A stretch of DNA of 64,000 bases from Rhizomys pruinosus (GCA_009823505.1 VZQC01000544.1:2690717-2754716), one strand, 5' to 3'. Positions 47,831 through 60,502 are shown, numbered from the stretch's first letter. The notes: a model not told the origin generated them from the sequence alone. Numbers and translations: made by a program.

Positions 47831-48059
47831 ATTCGTGTTTCTTCTTGTGAAAAAAACAAATAAAAGTTCTTTACATATAAAATATCACAAAATTCATATG
47901 GAGGAAAAAAGGGTCCAAAATCAGAACAATTACCCCCTCTCATTAATTCCTTTTGTTTACCTAGCCCAGGAAGTCAGTTTTGCTTTACTTTTTGTCATAT
48001 ATACACACATGATTTTTTATATATATATACCAAAACTGAACAAAAATACGAAAAACACA

Positions 48060-48434
48060 ATATTTGTCTTTCTTACGCTGGTTTAAATTCTTTAATAGGA
48101 TCATCTCCAGTTTCATCTATTTCCCTACAAATTACATAACTTTGATCTTTAAGGCTGAAAAAATTCCCTTGTATATGGCACATTTTCCTTAGTCATTCCT
48201 CTGTTGTTGAACATCTAGGTTGGTCACAGTGGTGTAATAAGCATTGAAGTGCAAATAGCTCTGTTGACTTGGAGTCTTGGATAAATAACTAAGAGTTGTA
48301 TAGCTGTCTGATAAAGACAGGGTCACATAGCAGATCTGTTTTTAGTTTTTGTGAGAAACCTCCATACTGATTTCCAGAGTGGCTGGTCTAATCTACATTC
48401 TCACTGGCAGTGTGTAAGAGTTCCATAAAGTTAG
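48060..48434 (-). pseudogene. Old L1 ORF2 C-terminus (antisense)
   Basis: 'aggatcatctccagtttcat', 'tctgttgttgaacatctagg', 'gataaataactaagagttgt', 'actgatttccagagtggctg'. Diverged, and terminated by a B2 insertion. 47831-48059 between this and the ORF1 piece is anonymous. Confidence 0.8.
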
Positions 48435-48667
48435 GGGGCTGGAGAGATAGCCTAGTGGTTAAGAGCACTGACTGCTCTTGCAGAGGACCCGGGTTCAATC
48501 CCCAGCACCCACATGGTGGCTAAGAACCGTCTGTAACTCCAATTCCAGGAGAATTCCAGTTCCAGGGGAATCTGAGACCCTCGACCGGCATTGCACGACA
48601 CAGGTGCACAAACCTACATGCCAACAGTACATCATAAACATACAAAAGTAAATAAAATTAAAAAAAA
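48435..48667 (+). mobile_element. B2 SINE, young, with small internal deletion
   Basis: Complete head and tail. 'gagaccctcgaccggcattg' shows loss of ~16 bases compared with the 39701 copy. Perfect 18-bp duplication 'agagttccataaagttag' (48417-48434 and 48668-48685). Confidence 0.97.
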
Positions 48668-48685
48668 AGAGTTCCATAAAGTTAG

Positions 48686-51026
48686 ATTGAAAATATAATT
48701 ATCTCTTTCATCTTTGTATTCCATCAATAACTTAGTGAATTGGGGGCTTCAAGTACTTTTTTCTTTTATTTTAGAAGACATTATTTTAACTTTTCATATT
48801 GTTAAGAAGCCTGATATTGATTCTTCTTTATTGCTTTGTGGTGTTTGCCTTGCCATAGGAAAGAGGTTTGAGGAAACTATTCACAATCTCAGTTAATCTT
48901 TCTGCTTTGGGAACTTCTCATCACTCCTGTTTCAGGATTAATTTTGGACTCTTTCTGGCTTTTACAGTGGAAATTATTCAATGTTGTCTGGCATTAGTTT
49001 TGAGCAACACTTGATTATTAACTAATCTTCTCTGTTAAGTTAGATACCATTCAGTTATCTATGTTCCATCTTCCAAAATCATGGTTGAACATCTAGCTTT
49101 CTGTATGTATTTTTTTCTTATGAACATTGTACTTTTCAAACTATTTCTTTGTATTCAGTTCACGACATTGCATGCTCAGTAGGAAGTGAGGGATTTTAGA
49201 ATTTCAAGATATAAACCTGTCTCTCTACCCTCACATGTTATTTTACTTTAAAAAATTATATGTTTCCACATACAGTTTACTGGTTAAATGAAACAATGGC
49301 TTAAATTAGTATTTGCTAATTTGAAAATGTTAGATTAGGGATGAGAATCAGCACATCAAAAGGGGAGTCTCTGTCACAAGAGTACTTGGCACCCAGATGA
49401 AATGTATGACACAGGTTGTCCTTTTAACCACATCACCATGTTCTTAGAATGATACATATCCATCTGAGAGAGTTAAAACTTTTATCAGAAGTATAAACTC
49501 TTAGAAGTGGACTTGAACAAAAAACTTAATGATTTAGTTAAGTGGAAATTTTAAGATAAATGCTTCTGTCAACAATGGGATTTATAAATGCAAGTTGAAT
49601 TATAAAGTAGTCTTTAAAACAATTTTCATCACTAATGGCTTCATATTTATATTATCTTTTTCATGTAATTTTGGGTCAAGGGGGAGGGCTTGAAGTAGTA
49701 GTAATAATCAGTTTCAAAGAATGTTAGTGACTTTAAATATTTACTGTCATTTTAGAAACAGGTATGGTAAACTTGTGATGGGTTTTACCTCACATAAATT
49801 CTTTGAGTTTTTCTATTTCAGCTACATAATTTGAAATGTACTTTCAGCCCCTGTGTCTGGCAAAGTTAGACTTAATTGGATTAGCAAATGCAAGTCTAGA
49901 ATTTTAAATACCAAATTTGTGCACATTCTTGGCATTCTGAATTCATTGGAGGTACTTTGGAATGCTTAAATGTCTCCAAAGGGTCCAGACTAACCAGTCT
50001 ACCCACTCAGGCAAAAATTTAAAACTAAGAGGGGAATGTACTTTGATTTTAAAATGTTTTCCAATTTCTCAGTTTACCACAGCCTGTGCTCATGAACCTA
50101 TGTGCCTGAGAAATACCTTTTGTGTTTCCCACTTTCTCCTCTATGGTCTTGTGGTCACCATTTACCATTTTTCCATTTGATAAATGGATCCATATTCAAA
50201 TACTTAAGTTACTTAGATTTTTCTGCTTAGAGAGATGAAAGAATAGTACTTACTACTTTCTCCTACATTCATCCCTAGACTCTTGGGAGTTTGACTGGCT
50301 TGCCTTAGTGACCTTTAACTCTGTTAATCACATTCTAGTGATATTTTCAAAGCAAGGAGAAAGTGTTTGGTCCAATCTTTGTCACCTTTATATGCATGCT
50401 TGCTTTGTAAACCTAACTTGACTTTGAAGTAGTTCTCAAATCTAAGCAAAGATGAATACCTCTATTGTTTTGCCTTTTCATGCTCACATGTTGTCTGTTT
50501 TCTCTATCACTTTCCCAATCTTGCTATTTTTTTACCAAAGGAAAGAAAAGATCAAAAAGAGGGAGCAAATGACCCATCCCAGGTTCTATTTTGTGGCTTT
50601 CTTGAAAAGGACTAGAGAGAATGTGTCATGTCTCAGAACTTGGAGCTTGCTTAACTTTCTTTCTCCTTTCTTTCTCCTTGACCTTTTTAGAGTAATCAAC
50701 AACTTTCTTCCTCATCAAGGGCTTAGCTTGTGCTCTAAAATAGGATTTTGAAGTCTTCAGTAAATGTAGCCTTACAAAGGAATTTTATATTATCAGTGAA
50801 GAACATTAAATTCACTCTCTCCTTAAATAAGACATAGCCAGCCTCTGGCCCATGGGCCTCATACATCCTAAGATAGACATGAATGTGATGAATATGAACC
50901 AACACATTTGTGGAAGGCAAGACCATATGGAAATGGTAGAACAACACTTAACAAGTACATAGTTCAATAACTGAAAATATTTTGTCCATATATCAAGAAT
51001 TCTGGAATGGAAATATTTTTCTGAGT
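48686..51026. other. Anonymous, possibly single-copy sequence
   Basis: AT-rich. No repeat named and no coding frame of weight (99 codons at 50452-50751 without a domain). Good candidate for unique sequence. Confidence 0.5.
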
Positions 51027-51040
51027 TGGAAGTATGTTTT

Positions 51041-51249
51041 TAAATTTTATTTTTTGCGTGTATGTTATAGCTGAATGTATGTAAGTGTACTCATGTCATG
51101 CAGTGCCCAAGGAGGACAGAAGAGGGTGTTGAATCCCCTGAAACTAGAGTTACAAATGGTTAGCTGTCATGTGGGTGCTAGGATTTGAACCTGGATCTTC
51201 TGCAAGAGCAGCCAGTGCTCTTAACCACTGAACCATCTCTCCAGACCCA
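51041..51249 (-). mobile_element. B3/B2-like SINE
   Basis: Antisense: 'ttttttgcgtgtatgttata', 'gaggacagaagagggtgttg', 'gtcatgtgggtgctaggatt', 'ctgaaccatctctccagacc'. Flanks 'tggaagta' (51027-51034 and 51253-51260) agree. Older B3 type. Confidence 0.9.
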
Positions 51250-51260
51250 AGATGGAAGTA

Positions 51261-53816
51261 CTTTTTGCACTCAGGAATTTAGTCACAGCTTGACTTTTTT
51301 TAGACAATGTATATGTACACATGTGCCTGAAATACCATGCATTACTGCCATAAGGAGCATTAGTTAAATGTTTGCTTTGATTCTTGCAATGTCCCATCTG
51401 CACTCCCTTTGAGAGCCCTATAAGGTCCCTGTGCTTGTTTACATAACTACCACAACCAATTATCAAAATGTGGAGGCTTAAAACAGCAGAAAATTCTTTG
51501 ATCACAGTTCTAGAGTCCAGAAGTCATAAATAAAGATTTATTCAGAACAAGATTCCTGCTGGAGATGTTAGAAGAGTATCTTTTCCTTGCTTCTCCCAAC
51601 ATCTAATGGCTCTGGATAGTCCTTAGCTGTGGCTAAAACTTTTGGGGTTTGGGTGTAGACATATGAGAGCTGTAACAGTTCTTTAAGATCACTTTATGGA
51701 TGAGTGAATCAAGATTCAGAGAATTCACATAGTTTTACCAAAATTAAGAAGGCAGAATTCAGATCTTTATTATTTCCTATCAAAAAAATTTTTTTTGCAT
51801 TTCTATCTTGCTGTCTCTTAAGTAAAACTCTGTGGTTATGTGTCAACCATAAGTAGAGTTAGAATTTTTTTGAAGTTGATGAATCCCATTCTCTTTTCTT
51901 CGGAGCCTGTGCTATCTATCATCCCAGTGCCTATCTGGAGAAGCCCATTCTGTTGAGGCCTTGAAAAGATGCCTGGAGCATGGTTATCTTAGCAATCTTG
52001 TGTTGAAATTCTGATAAGGAACAGCAATCTTCCAGCAAACCCGGCTCACTGATGTAAACAGTATTTACATCATTCTCTTCAGCATCAGCAAGAAAGGCAG
52101 ATGGCTTGAGTCACGCCTCTGGATTATCAGCAGGACAAAAGTTTCCACAGAGAAATATAAACAGTACTTTTTTAAAAAACATGATTTTATGGCATGTTTG
52201 GAGTGGCTGTTTATTACCAAAATTCAGAAGACATCTTTAAATTGATACACACAACATATTGACCTGGACCCAGATGTAGTAAGCTCACAGCCTGAATGTT
52301 TTGATTTTTGTTCTCAATAGCCATTTTTCTTACTTCTCGATTAGGATTTTTCATAATAAAAGCTAATTTTTTCATTGTTTGAAAAATAGCAAACTTTTGT
52401 TTTTACATCATATGTTTATTATTTTTTCTTTCTAGTTCAACTGTTTTCTTCAGCAATTACAACAAAGTACATTTTAAATAAGAATTTGTGAACATTCTCA
52501 AAATGAAAATGAATTCAGTAATGTGTACTCTTGATTGTTATATCTTTATTCTTATTTTATAGCCAAGGAAGTGGCTTTGGAAGAAAATGAGTTTTTATAA
52601 GTCATAAGGCCAGTTGTCATCAAGTACTTCCTGGCTACTTTTCTCAGGACAATGTGTAACAATTTTGCCAAATATCATACTCAAAAAATAGACTCTCATT
52701 TTCTAAATGCTTCTCCTCTTGTCCTTGTGATTGTCACTTCTCAGCATATTTCTTGGAATATCAGGGCTTATCTACCAATTACTTGATTTTAAGTCTTTTT
52801 ATCTAGATTGTGGACTGAGCATCTTTACTTCCTTGAATCTTCCTAGAAGCCTGGGTTGCAGCTCTGTTCACACTGGAACACAGTGTTTGCTGATCATAAT
52901 CTCTATAAAGAGAAGAAAATCCTCTTCAGACACAGGAAGCAAAATTTTCTCATTTCCATTACGTTACACTATCATTAATACAGCACTACATGGTTGTAAG
53001 GATTATAGACTCAGAGTCAGCCAAAGTGATCTTCTAAGTATACAAACAGAACACTTTACCTCTCCACTGGAAAATGAAGTGAAGAGGGGGATTTTTGCCT
53101 TCACCAAACATTGAATAAATGGCACCCAACTTCTTACCATTAACATCTCGGTCAATTGTCTTTGAGATAATAGCCAACTGACACCTTAAGCCTGTGATCC
53201 TTGAAGGGAGAGACATCATGAAATAAGTAGATACTTGCCTGGTCCTCTGCCAGGGAAAACTTCGTGGCTGCAGTTAGTCATGTAGAGTACAGTTCTCAAG
53301 GACTCAGTAACCAGAGTTCTGGATAACTGAAGGGGCTGGAATCTGATGGGGGAGGGGCTGTGATAGACCAAGGAGTTGTTCTATAAATCTACATACCAGA
53401 GACCACCTCAAGGCTATCAAGGGTAAACTATATGCATGCAGAGAAAATCACCCCACATTTAGCAGCTAACAGATACTGCAGAGAAGTGAACAAAGACACT
53501 GGAGGTTAAGCAACATCTGTGGACATTGGAATGCTAACCTTACAAGAGTGAAGATATTTCTTTAAACCTGTTTAACACTACAGGCATCTAGTCAAGATAT
53601 CATAAAAAGGCATATGTCAAGAGTATGGACCCATACCCCACAGTAAGACCTCAAACGTCCTAAAAACAGTCTCTAACAAGATCGATTTGAGAGGATCCAG
53701 AGGTTGGGGTCCACTAGAGTTATAGAGCCCTGTGCTTTTCACAGTTCTTAACAAAGCACAAAATCAAGCTGCATAAACTCTCGAGGGTCAAGAAGTTATT
53801 GCACATTTTGATAAAT
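51261..53816. other. Anonymous, possibly single-copy sequence
   Basis: No repeat named. A 127-codon frame (52731-53114) shows no domain, no biased codon use that I can judge by eye, and no splice context. Confidence 0.5.
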
Positions 53817-53832
53817 AAAAAGCAAGGAAAAT

Positions 53833-53990
53833 TATGCTAGACATGGTGGTGTACGCCTTTAATCCTATCACTTGGGAGGCAGAGGCAGGCGGATCTTTGT
53901 GAGTTCAAGGCCAGCCTGGTCTACAGAGTGAGTTCCAGGACAGCTGGGGCTATGGGAGACCCTGTCTCAAAAAAGCCAAAAAAAAAAAAA
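53833..53990 (+). mobile_element. B1 SINE, complete
   Basis: 'tatgctagacatggtggtgt' to 'gaccctgtctcaaaaaagcc' and a long A-tail. Perfect 16-bp duplication 'aaaaagcaaggaaaat' (53817-53832 and 53991-54006). Confidence 0.97.
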
Positions 53991-54057
53991 AAAAAGCAAG
54001 GAAAATAACAGAATCCAAATTGCCTACAATCTATTATCTAAAATATCTGATACTCAA

Positions 54058-54226
54058 TGCCAGGTGTGGTGGTGCACACCTTTAATCCTAGCACTTGCAC
54101 TCAGGAGGCAGAGGCAGGCAGATCTTTGTGACTTCAAGGCCATCCTGGTCTACACAGTGAGTTCCAGGACAGCTGGGGCTACAGGGAGACCCTGTCTCAA
54201 AAAGACCAAAAAATAATTTAAAAAAA
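54058..54226 (+). mobile_element. B1 SINE, complete
   Basis: Head 'gccaggtgtggtggtgcaca', tail 'gaccctgtctcaaaaagacc' and A-rich end. Flanks 'taaaatatctg' on both sides. Only ~50 bases from the preceding B1, same orientation. Confidence 0.95.
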
Positions 54227-54329
54227 TAAAATATCTGTCAATCAAAAAGAAACAAATGTAATATATAATTGGGAAAAAATAAACAATAGAAAGAAATGAT
54301 TTTCTTTTTTATTCATTTTTAAATAATAA

Positions 54330-56170
54330 TTAATAATTAATGAATCCAATTAGATATGCATGCATTTAAACAGTATTAATTATTATGGTAGATTATGTTG
54401 GTATAGACACAGATGTTTGGATGGTATGCTAATCTACGAACTATAGCTTTTCTGTAAAAGATGACAAGGTCTTACTGTGGCTTATAACATCTACAAACCA
54501 CTAGAGGACATAAGCTTGTGGAATCAGCTGTGAATTATTCCTCCAAGGAGAGAGCTAATAGCCAATTAGATTTTGGATATACAGGCATATGGCTGCCACT
54601 GCTGCACAGTATTTCCAGGCAGGTGAGGTGTAGCTGCTGCTGACCGAGGAGTCTTGCTTGACTCAAGGAGACCAATCTTTGCTTTACCGGTTTAGTGGCC
54701 TTTGGTAACACTCTCTGGCATTCCAGAGACCAACTGTACACTTGCAAGTGTGGCCTCAATACATCTTTTCCATGCTTACACCAGGTCTTTGACAGCAAGG
54801 CCTTACTGCCTCTCTTCTTGCAGGTATCCCAGTTTACAGGCAAAAAGCCTTTACCTTTTTTTTGGTGGGGGTGCTTGGACCCCCTAGCCAACATCTCCTT
54901 GGCAGAGTATTCCATTGCTGATATCAGAGATCTCCTGTATTAATATATTTTGCTTAATTACACAGCTTATAAAGACTTTAGTATTATATTTGGCTCTGAA
55001 TAGAGAATTATCCTTTCACAGTTCCTATGTCTATCAGTCAATTAAAGAAAGCAGTTATACCAGTTTTATAAGAGATTACCTCAGGGCTGGAGAGATGGCT
55101 CAGCAGTTAAAAGCACAGACTGCTCTTGCAGAGGACCTGGGTTCGATCCCCAGCACCCACATGGCGGCTGAGAACCGTCTTTAACTCCATTTCCAGGGGA
55201 ATCTGACACCCTCTTCTGACCTCCACGGCACTGCACGACACAGGTGCACAAACCTACATGCAGACAGTACATTCATACACATAAAAAAATAAAAAAAAAT
55301 AAAAAATTAAAAGATATTACCTCTATAACAGTCAGCTCTAATTTACAGTTAGGGAATGACTTTGTTACCATCACGTTTTTCTTTGTTCTATGAAAAGGAG
55401 GTAAGAAAACTCTGCAACACCTGGAAGGCAAAGTTCATTAGGACATATTATAAACAGTTGTTACAAATAGGATCCACAGAGATGTTTGATGCCTGTAGTG
55501 GTCTGAGGCTTTTCTTCCTTTTAATGTTTAGATGGGCCAACTTCTCTACTGGTATTTCTTGGTACATCCTGCACAATGTAATGCTGTATCTTTTCTTTCT
55601 CAGCCACTAAGTTGGTGACGTTTTGACTTATGAGAACCTGTAAATATTTTCCCATAGTTAGTTTTAAGATTTAAATTGAAAAATTTGACAAAAGGTTTAA
55701 TATATAACTGTGTCCCCCCTTTTTATTTTAGGTTTTTATTTTTTTGACCCATGAATCTCTAAAAGGCAGTTGTATTACACATACCTATAGGCAAGAATCA
55801 AGGTGTAAATTTTTCAAGATTAACCAAGTTGTTTATCATTGACTGTACGTTGTTAATTTGGGAAGCAAACTTAATTCCTTTAGTTAAATTATCCTACAGG
55901 TAAAAGAAAATGTTACAAGATGATGCTGTACAACACAAAAATTATAGAGAACATTTGTATACATTAACCCCAAAGTTGTTGTTATAGGAATTATAAGTTA
56001 AACAAATGTGGACAATTTATATTTCCAATTAGCTTAAATATATTAACATTTTTATTAAAACCTTTTAACCAATGTTGTTTAATATAGACATTTTTACTTT
56101 TACTAAGTCCTAAAATACCATATAATATGTAGACAAACTGTGGGCAAATTTGGATACCTGTTAAACTCAC
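54330..56170 (+). repeat. Unrecognised inverted-arm dispersed element (copy C)
   Basis: An inverted arm (~54330-54469) is the reverse complement of ~27-150 and ~4365-4500 ('agacacagatgtttggatgg', 'tatgctaatctacgaac'). The body (54470-56170) is collinear with 2891-4364 and split by a B2 at 55083. The minus strand of the body has an open stretch of 126 codons (54535-54915; CQRVLPKATK, SNWLLALSLEE). The SNWLLALSLEE and CQRVLPKATK segments also appear in copy B. The function, if any, is unknown. The right arm is missing, replaced by L1. Confidence 0.65.
55083..55311 (+). mobile_element. B2 SINE, young
   Basis: 'agggctggagagatggctca', 'gggttcgatccccagcaccc', lacking ~18 internal bases relative to the longer B2 form. 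Flanks 'agagattacctc' (55071-55082) and 'agatattacctc' (55312-55323). Confidence 0.97.
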
Positions 56171-56199
56171 ATCAATTAGATATACATTAATCAAATATA

Positions 56200-56884
56200 G
56201 ACTCGTGTCCCCCCTGCCAACGCTCCCACCCCACCAGATTCACCCTTTCAGTCAGTTCTTTGATGCAGTCTTTTCTATTGTTGGTGTTGGTGTTGTTCTT
56301 TCCAATATGCATCACTCCCCACAAGAAATATTTATGACTGGGTTATTGGCACTTGCATCCACAGATGAGGGATACCATTTGTTTTTCTGGGACTGTGTTA
56401 CTTCACTTAACATAATGTCTTCTAGCTCCATCCATTTACCTGCAAAGTTCATGATGTTGTCCCTCTTTACTGCTGCATAGAACTCCATTGTGTAGATGAA
56501 CCACATTTTCTCTATCCACTCATCAGTTGAGGGGCATTTGGGTTGGTTCCAGCTTTTTGCTATTGTGAACAGAGCTGTAATAAACATAGTTGTGCATGTA
56601 TCTCTGTGGTAAGATGAGTCTTGTGGGTATATACCCAGGAGTGGTATGACTGGGTCAGGTGGTAAGCTTATTTTGAGCCTTCCAAGGGTTCTCCACACTG
56701 CTTTCCATAGTGGCTGTGCAAGTATACATTCCCACCAGCAATACATGAGCGTTCCTCTTTCCCCACAACCTCTCCAGCACTTGTTATCATTTGTTTTCTT
56801 GATCCTAGCCAGTCTTATTGGAGTGAGATGATATCCTAAAGTGATTTTAATTTGCCTTTCCCTAATCATTAGTGACGTTGAACA
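56200..56884 (-). pseudogene. L1 ORF2 C-terminus with the longest open frame here
   Basis: Antisense L1 with short 3' UTR. The 185-codon frame at 56312-56869 is the ORF2 C-terminal region: Cys-rich motif [18 protein letters not shown], then [55 protein letters not shown]. The His expected in the CCHC-type motif is Tyr. The endonuclease and RT domains are absent (5'-truncated at ~56884 by B1 sequence). Confidence 0.93.
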
Positions 56885-57036
56885 TTTTTTTTTGTCTTTT
56901 TGAGACAGGGTCTCCCTTTAGTCCTAGCTGGCCTAGAGCTCACTATGTAGACCAGGCTGGCCTTGAACTCACAGAGATCTGCCTGCCTCTGCCTCCCAAG
57001 TGCTAGGATTAAAGGTGTGCACCACCATGCCCAGCA
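56885..57036 (-). mobile_element. B1 SINE (first of three)
   Basis: Antisense B1 'gtctttttgagacagggtct' ... 'gtgctaggattaaaggtgtg' 'caccaccatgcccagc'. Carries 'ccctttagtcctagctggcc' and 'tagagctcactatgtagacc'. Confidence 0.96.
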
Positions 57037-57069
57037 GGCTTGAAAGTTTTATAATGAGACTATAACAAA

Positions 57070-57224
57070 TTTTTTTTTTTGTCTTTTTGAGACAGGGTCT
57101 CCCTTTAGTCCTAGCTGGCCTAGAGCTCACTATGTAGACCAGGCTGGCCTTGAACTCACAGAGATCCAACTGCCTCTGCCTCCCAAGTGCTGGGATTAAA
57201 GGTGTGCACCACCACGCCTGGCTG
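57070..57224 (-). mobile_element. B1 SINE (second of three, mosaic)
   Basis: Its left ~95 bases equal the first copy. Its right ~55 bases ('gatccaactgcctctgcctc', 'gtgctgggattaaaggtgtg') equal the third. Confidence 0.96.
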
Positions 57225-57225
57225 A

Positions 57226-57381
57226 TTTTTTTTTTTTGGTCTTTTTGAGACAGGGTCTGCCTTTAGTCTCAGCTGGCCTGGAACTCACTATGTAAACCAG
57301 GCTGGCCTTGAACTCACAGAGATCCAACTGCCTCTGCCTCCCAAGTGCTGGGATTAAAGGTGTGCACCACTACGCCCAGCT
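57226..57381 (-). mobile_element. B1 SINE (third of three)
   Basis: 'gtctttttgagacagggtct' 'gcctttagtctcagctggcc' ... 'caccactacgcccagct'. It follows the second copy's head directly across a T-tract. 57382-57655 is anonymous. Confidence 0.96.
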
Positions 57382-57656
57382 AAAACCATCGGTTTTTTAA
57401 AGAAGACAGTCAAGAAAACAGACAGGCTATATGTTAAAAAAATCCACAGCACAAATATCAGACATAGTACTTGATGCAGCAATATACAAACACCTTTCTC
57501 ATTAATAAGCAACTTGATTTTTCATGGCAAAAATGTAAACATATTTTATAAAAGGTAAAAATATAAATAGTTGATTTTATGAATGACAGATATCATTGAT
57601 CATCATGGAATAAAAAGATCAGACTGACTAAAATAAAAAACAAACAAACAAACTGG

Positions 57657-58047
57657 TCCTCTAGTTTAATCTCTGTTGCTGTGACAAAAGGCTCTAGCCA
57701 AAATCAGCTTGTAGACGAAAGTGTCTATTTCAGCTTATATTTCTAGATCACAATCCATCATTAAGAGAAATCAGGGCAAGAACTCAAGCAGAAGCAGAGG
57801 CAGGAGCCATTGAGGGAGACTTACTGGCTTATTCACTGGCTCATGTTCAGCTAGCTTTCTTATATAGTCTAGGGCTACCTTCTTAGGGATGATGTTACCC
57901 ACAGTGGCCTGAGACTTCCCACATCAATCATTAATCAGACAGTTTTTGTCACAGATATGGCCACAGGTCAATCTGATCAAGAAAATTCCTCAGTGAAGTT
58001 CCCTCTTCCCAGGGACTCTAGTTTGTGTTAAGTTGACAATAAAACAA
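57657..58047 (-). mobile_element. MaLR-type solo LTR
   Basis: 'tctctgttgctgtgacaaaa', 'tatttcagcttatatttcta', 'cactggctcatgttcagcta', 'gtgttaagttgacaataaaa' line up with the LTRs at 30974 and 32579, but with much more divergence and no internal part. Older insertion of a related group. Confidence 0.8.
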
Positions 58048-58590
58048 AACGGTACAGAAACAGAACTCACACCTTCATGAGAATGCTTAAAGTGATATGA
58101 CGACTATTGAAAAGATTCTACCAATTTCTTAAGCTTTTTGGTGACCCTGAAACTCATCTCTTAAACATTTATTTAGGAGAAATGGAAAGATTGTAAGGCC
58201 TAAGGAGGTGATGCAAGACCAAACAGAAATGAATCCTACAGGTTCCTGGGACCCTGTTCATATAAACCTACAGCATTGGTATCAGCATGCACAAGACCCA
58301 TGCAAGCTCAGCTGAACTAAAACCTAGCACAGAACTGTAGAAATGGGTAGCAGAGCCCAACTTTGGCTGAAGAAATATTGGCAGCTGTTGGCGGTCAGGT
58401 GAAGAAGACCTGGTCTTCTTTAGGAAAGAGATAGACTGACTAGAGCTCAGGGAATGAACTAGCACTGAGCAGTGGGCAGGCAGAGTAGTTTGGCGCAATG
58501 GACCATTGCACAAGTGACAGAATGCATGAACTCTGGCAGGGGGGCGTGGAAGGGTGCCTTGGGAGAATCAGGTATAATGGCAATTAAGAC
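58048..58590 (+). mobile_element. L1 3'-UTR-like fragment
   Basis: 'gcacaagacccatgcaagct', 'gacagaatgcatgaactctg' and a G-rich end ('gcaggggggcgtgg') resemble sense L1 3' UTR. The 58048-58190 part is anonymous. Confidence 0.45.
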
Positions 58591-58593
58591 TGA

Positions 58594-58740
58594 CTCACCG
58601 GGCGTGGTGGCACACTCCTTTAATCCCAGCACTTGGGAGGCAGAGGCAGGCAGATCTCTGTGAGTTCAAGGCCAGCCTGGTTTAAATAGTGAGTTCCAGG
58701 ATAGCTGGAGCTACAGGGAGACCCTGTCTCAAAAAAAAAA
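58594..58740 (+). mobile_element. B1 SINE, complete
   Basis: 'accgggcgtggtggcacact' to 'gaccctgtctcaaaa' plus A-tail. The CpG-bearing head suggests youth. Flanks 'aagactga' (58586-58593 and 58741-58748). Confidence 0.97.
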
Positions 58741-58748
58741 AAGACTGA

Positions 58749-60321
58749 AATTATGTATGAAACACAAAAAAATTTCAATAACATTTTGCATATATATATA
58801 AAAGAAACATCCATGAAAAGACATATACCTTAATGTTCATGACAGCTTTATAGTAACCAAAAACTAGAACCATGCAAGTAATGGTGGCTTTCAATAAATG
58901 ACTAGATATGAAAATTATATAATAAAATCAAATACTACTCGGAAATAAAGTGGAAAGTAATCTCACAGTTACTATGTTAAGTCAATGAAAAAACAATTCA
59001 CCTGAAACTTTCTGTTTTTATGAAATTCTCAAACAAGCAAAACCAATCTATAAAGACAGCAAATGGACAAGTTTCACTTGGGTCAGAGAGTAGGAAAATA
59101 GAAGACAAAGGGGTACTAATAAACTTCATCAGGAGATGGAAATTTTATCTGTTTTGATTGGATTGCAGGTCGCATATGTACACATTTGTCAGAGTTCATC
59201 TGAACTTAGGGGTATGCAGCTTAGTGAATATAAATTACTTAACAAGCTATTTTATTATTTAAAAAAAACTCTGACCCTCACCCTCACACATGCAACATGG
59301 CATGCATTCTCCTTTCTCTCTTTCTCTCTCTCTCACACACACACACATACACACACACACGAATTAACTTTAATATTTTCATATCCTACTTCATACCTGA
59401 CCCCAAGCTTTGTTTAATATTTAACTTTAAATTTATTTCATTTTGAAACTTTTTTTCAGTTTTGTCCTTAGAAGTCCTGTGTATAATATCTCTACTCCTT
59501 GATGATCTTTGAACACCTTCACCTTGAAGAAAGAGCTCTCCTTAAAAGAGTCTCTAAGTTGGTGTTTTTCTCTCTTTCACAGTCCTGTGGAACATGTTTA
59601 ATAGGGCAGATATCACAGTTTATTGACTTTGCTGGGCTTAATTATCTGCCTCCCCTGTTAAACTGTGACCTCTGTGCTTGCCTCTGCTGTACTTTGTGCT
59701 CCAACATACCTATCACAGCCTTAGCTTGCAGTTAGCACTAGTACTTTGTTGAATGGGTGAACAGAAGACTCAACAGTGAATGAACAAACCTCCTGACATA
59801 TTCAGGTGCATTCTCAGTAATTCTGAGCTAGATCTACTTTGTAAGTGAAAGTGAGGACTTCCCCCTCCAGGGGAATGTTATTTTTGGTAAGGCATCACAC
59901 ATTTTATTATAGGTATTTGCTTTTAAATTGTATTTCTCAGAAGCCACCGTTTTGTAGGAGCTAGTGAGTCACTAAAATGCAATTCTTGGCTATGCCTTCC
60001 TCCTACCATCCAGCTAGCCAGACCAAACATTCCATATTAGCTGTGTTTTTGATTGTCTAAGGGATTTCTGTCTGATTTAGATTGTTCATCAAGATATTTT
60101 GCACTCTTTTTCCCACTCTGAGTAGTGTATAATATTTTCATCTTATTTGGAAATACTTTTGAGAAGTAATTTTAATATATATGGAAAATATATATATATA
60201 TATATGGCATATAATATATATTATACATAAATAGAGAGAGAGGCAATACAGATTAATCCTGGGAAGATAGAGTCTTATTCACACTGTCCCCTTTTGTTTC
60301 TTGTTTACATCTATTTTCTTT
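58749..60321. other. Anonymous sequence with simple repeats
   Basis: No gene. Mixed (CT)n(CA)n at 59318-59360 and an AT tract at ~60172-60205. T-rich run before the next B1. Confidence 0.5.
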
Positions 60322-60502
60322 TCTTTTTTTTTTTTTTTTTTTTTTTGGTCTTTTTGAGACAGGGTCTCTCTGTAGCTCTGGCTGTCCTAGAACTCACTAT
60401 GTAGACCAGGGTGGCCTTGAACTCACAGAGATCTGCCTGCCTCTGCCTCTGCCTCTGCCTCCCAAGTGCTAGGATTAAAGGCATGCATCACCTCACCCAG
60501 CC
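60322..60502 (-). mobile_element. B1 SINE, complete, with expanded CTGCCT block
   Basis: Long T-tract (60326-60346), 'ggtctttttgagacagggtc', then 'gcctgcctctgcctctgcct' where other copies have one or two units, and the head 'ggattaaaggcatgcatcac'. Confidence 0.95.

Noticed and set aside
52731..53114. 127-codon frame in anonymous sequence
   Set aside because: No domain, no splice signals around it, and no sign of a partner exon. Chance frames of this size are expected in 64 kb.
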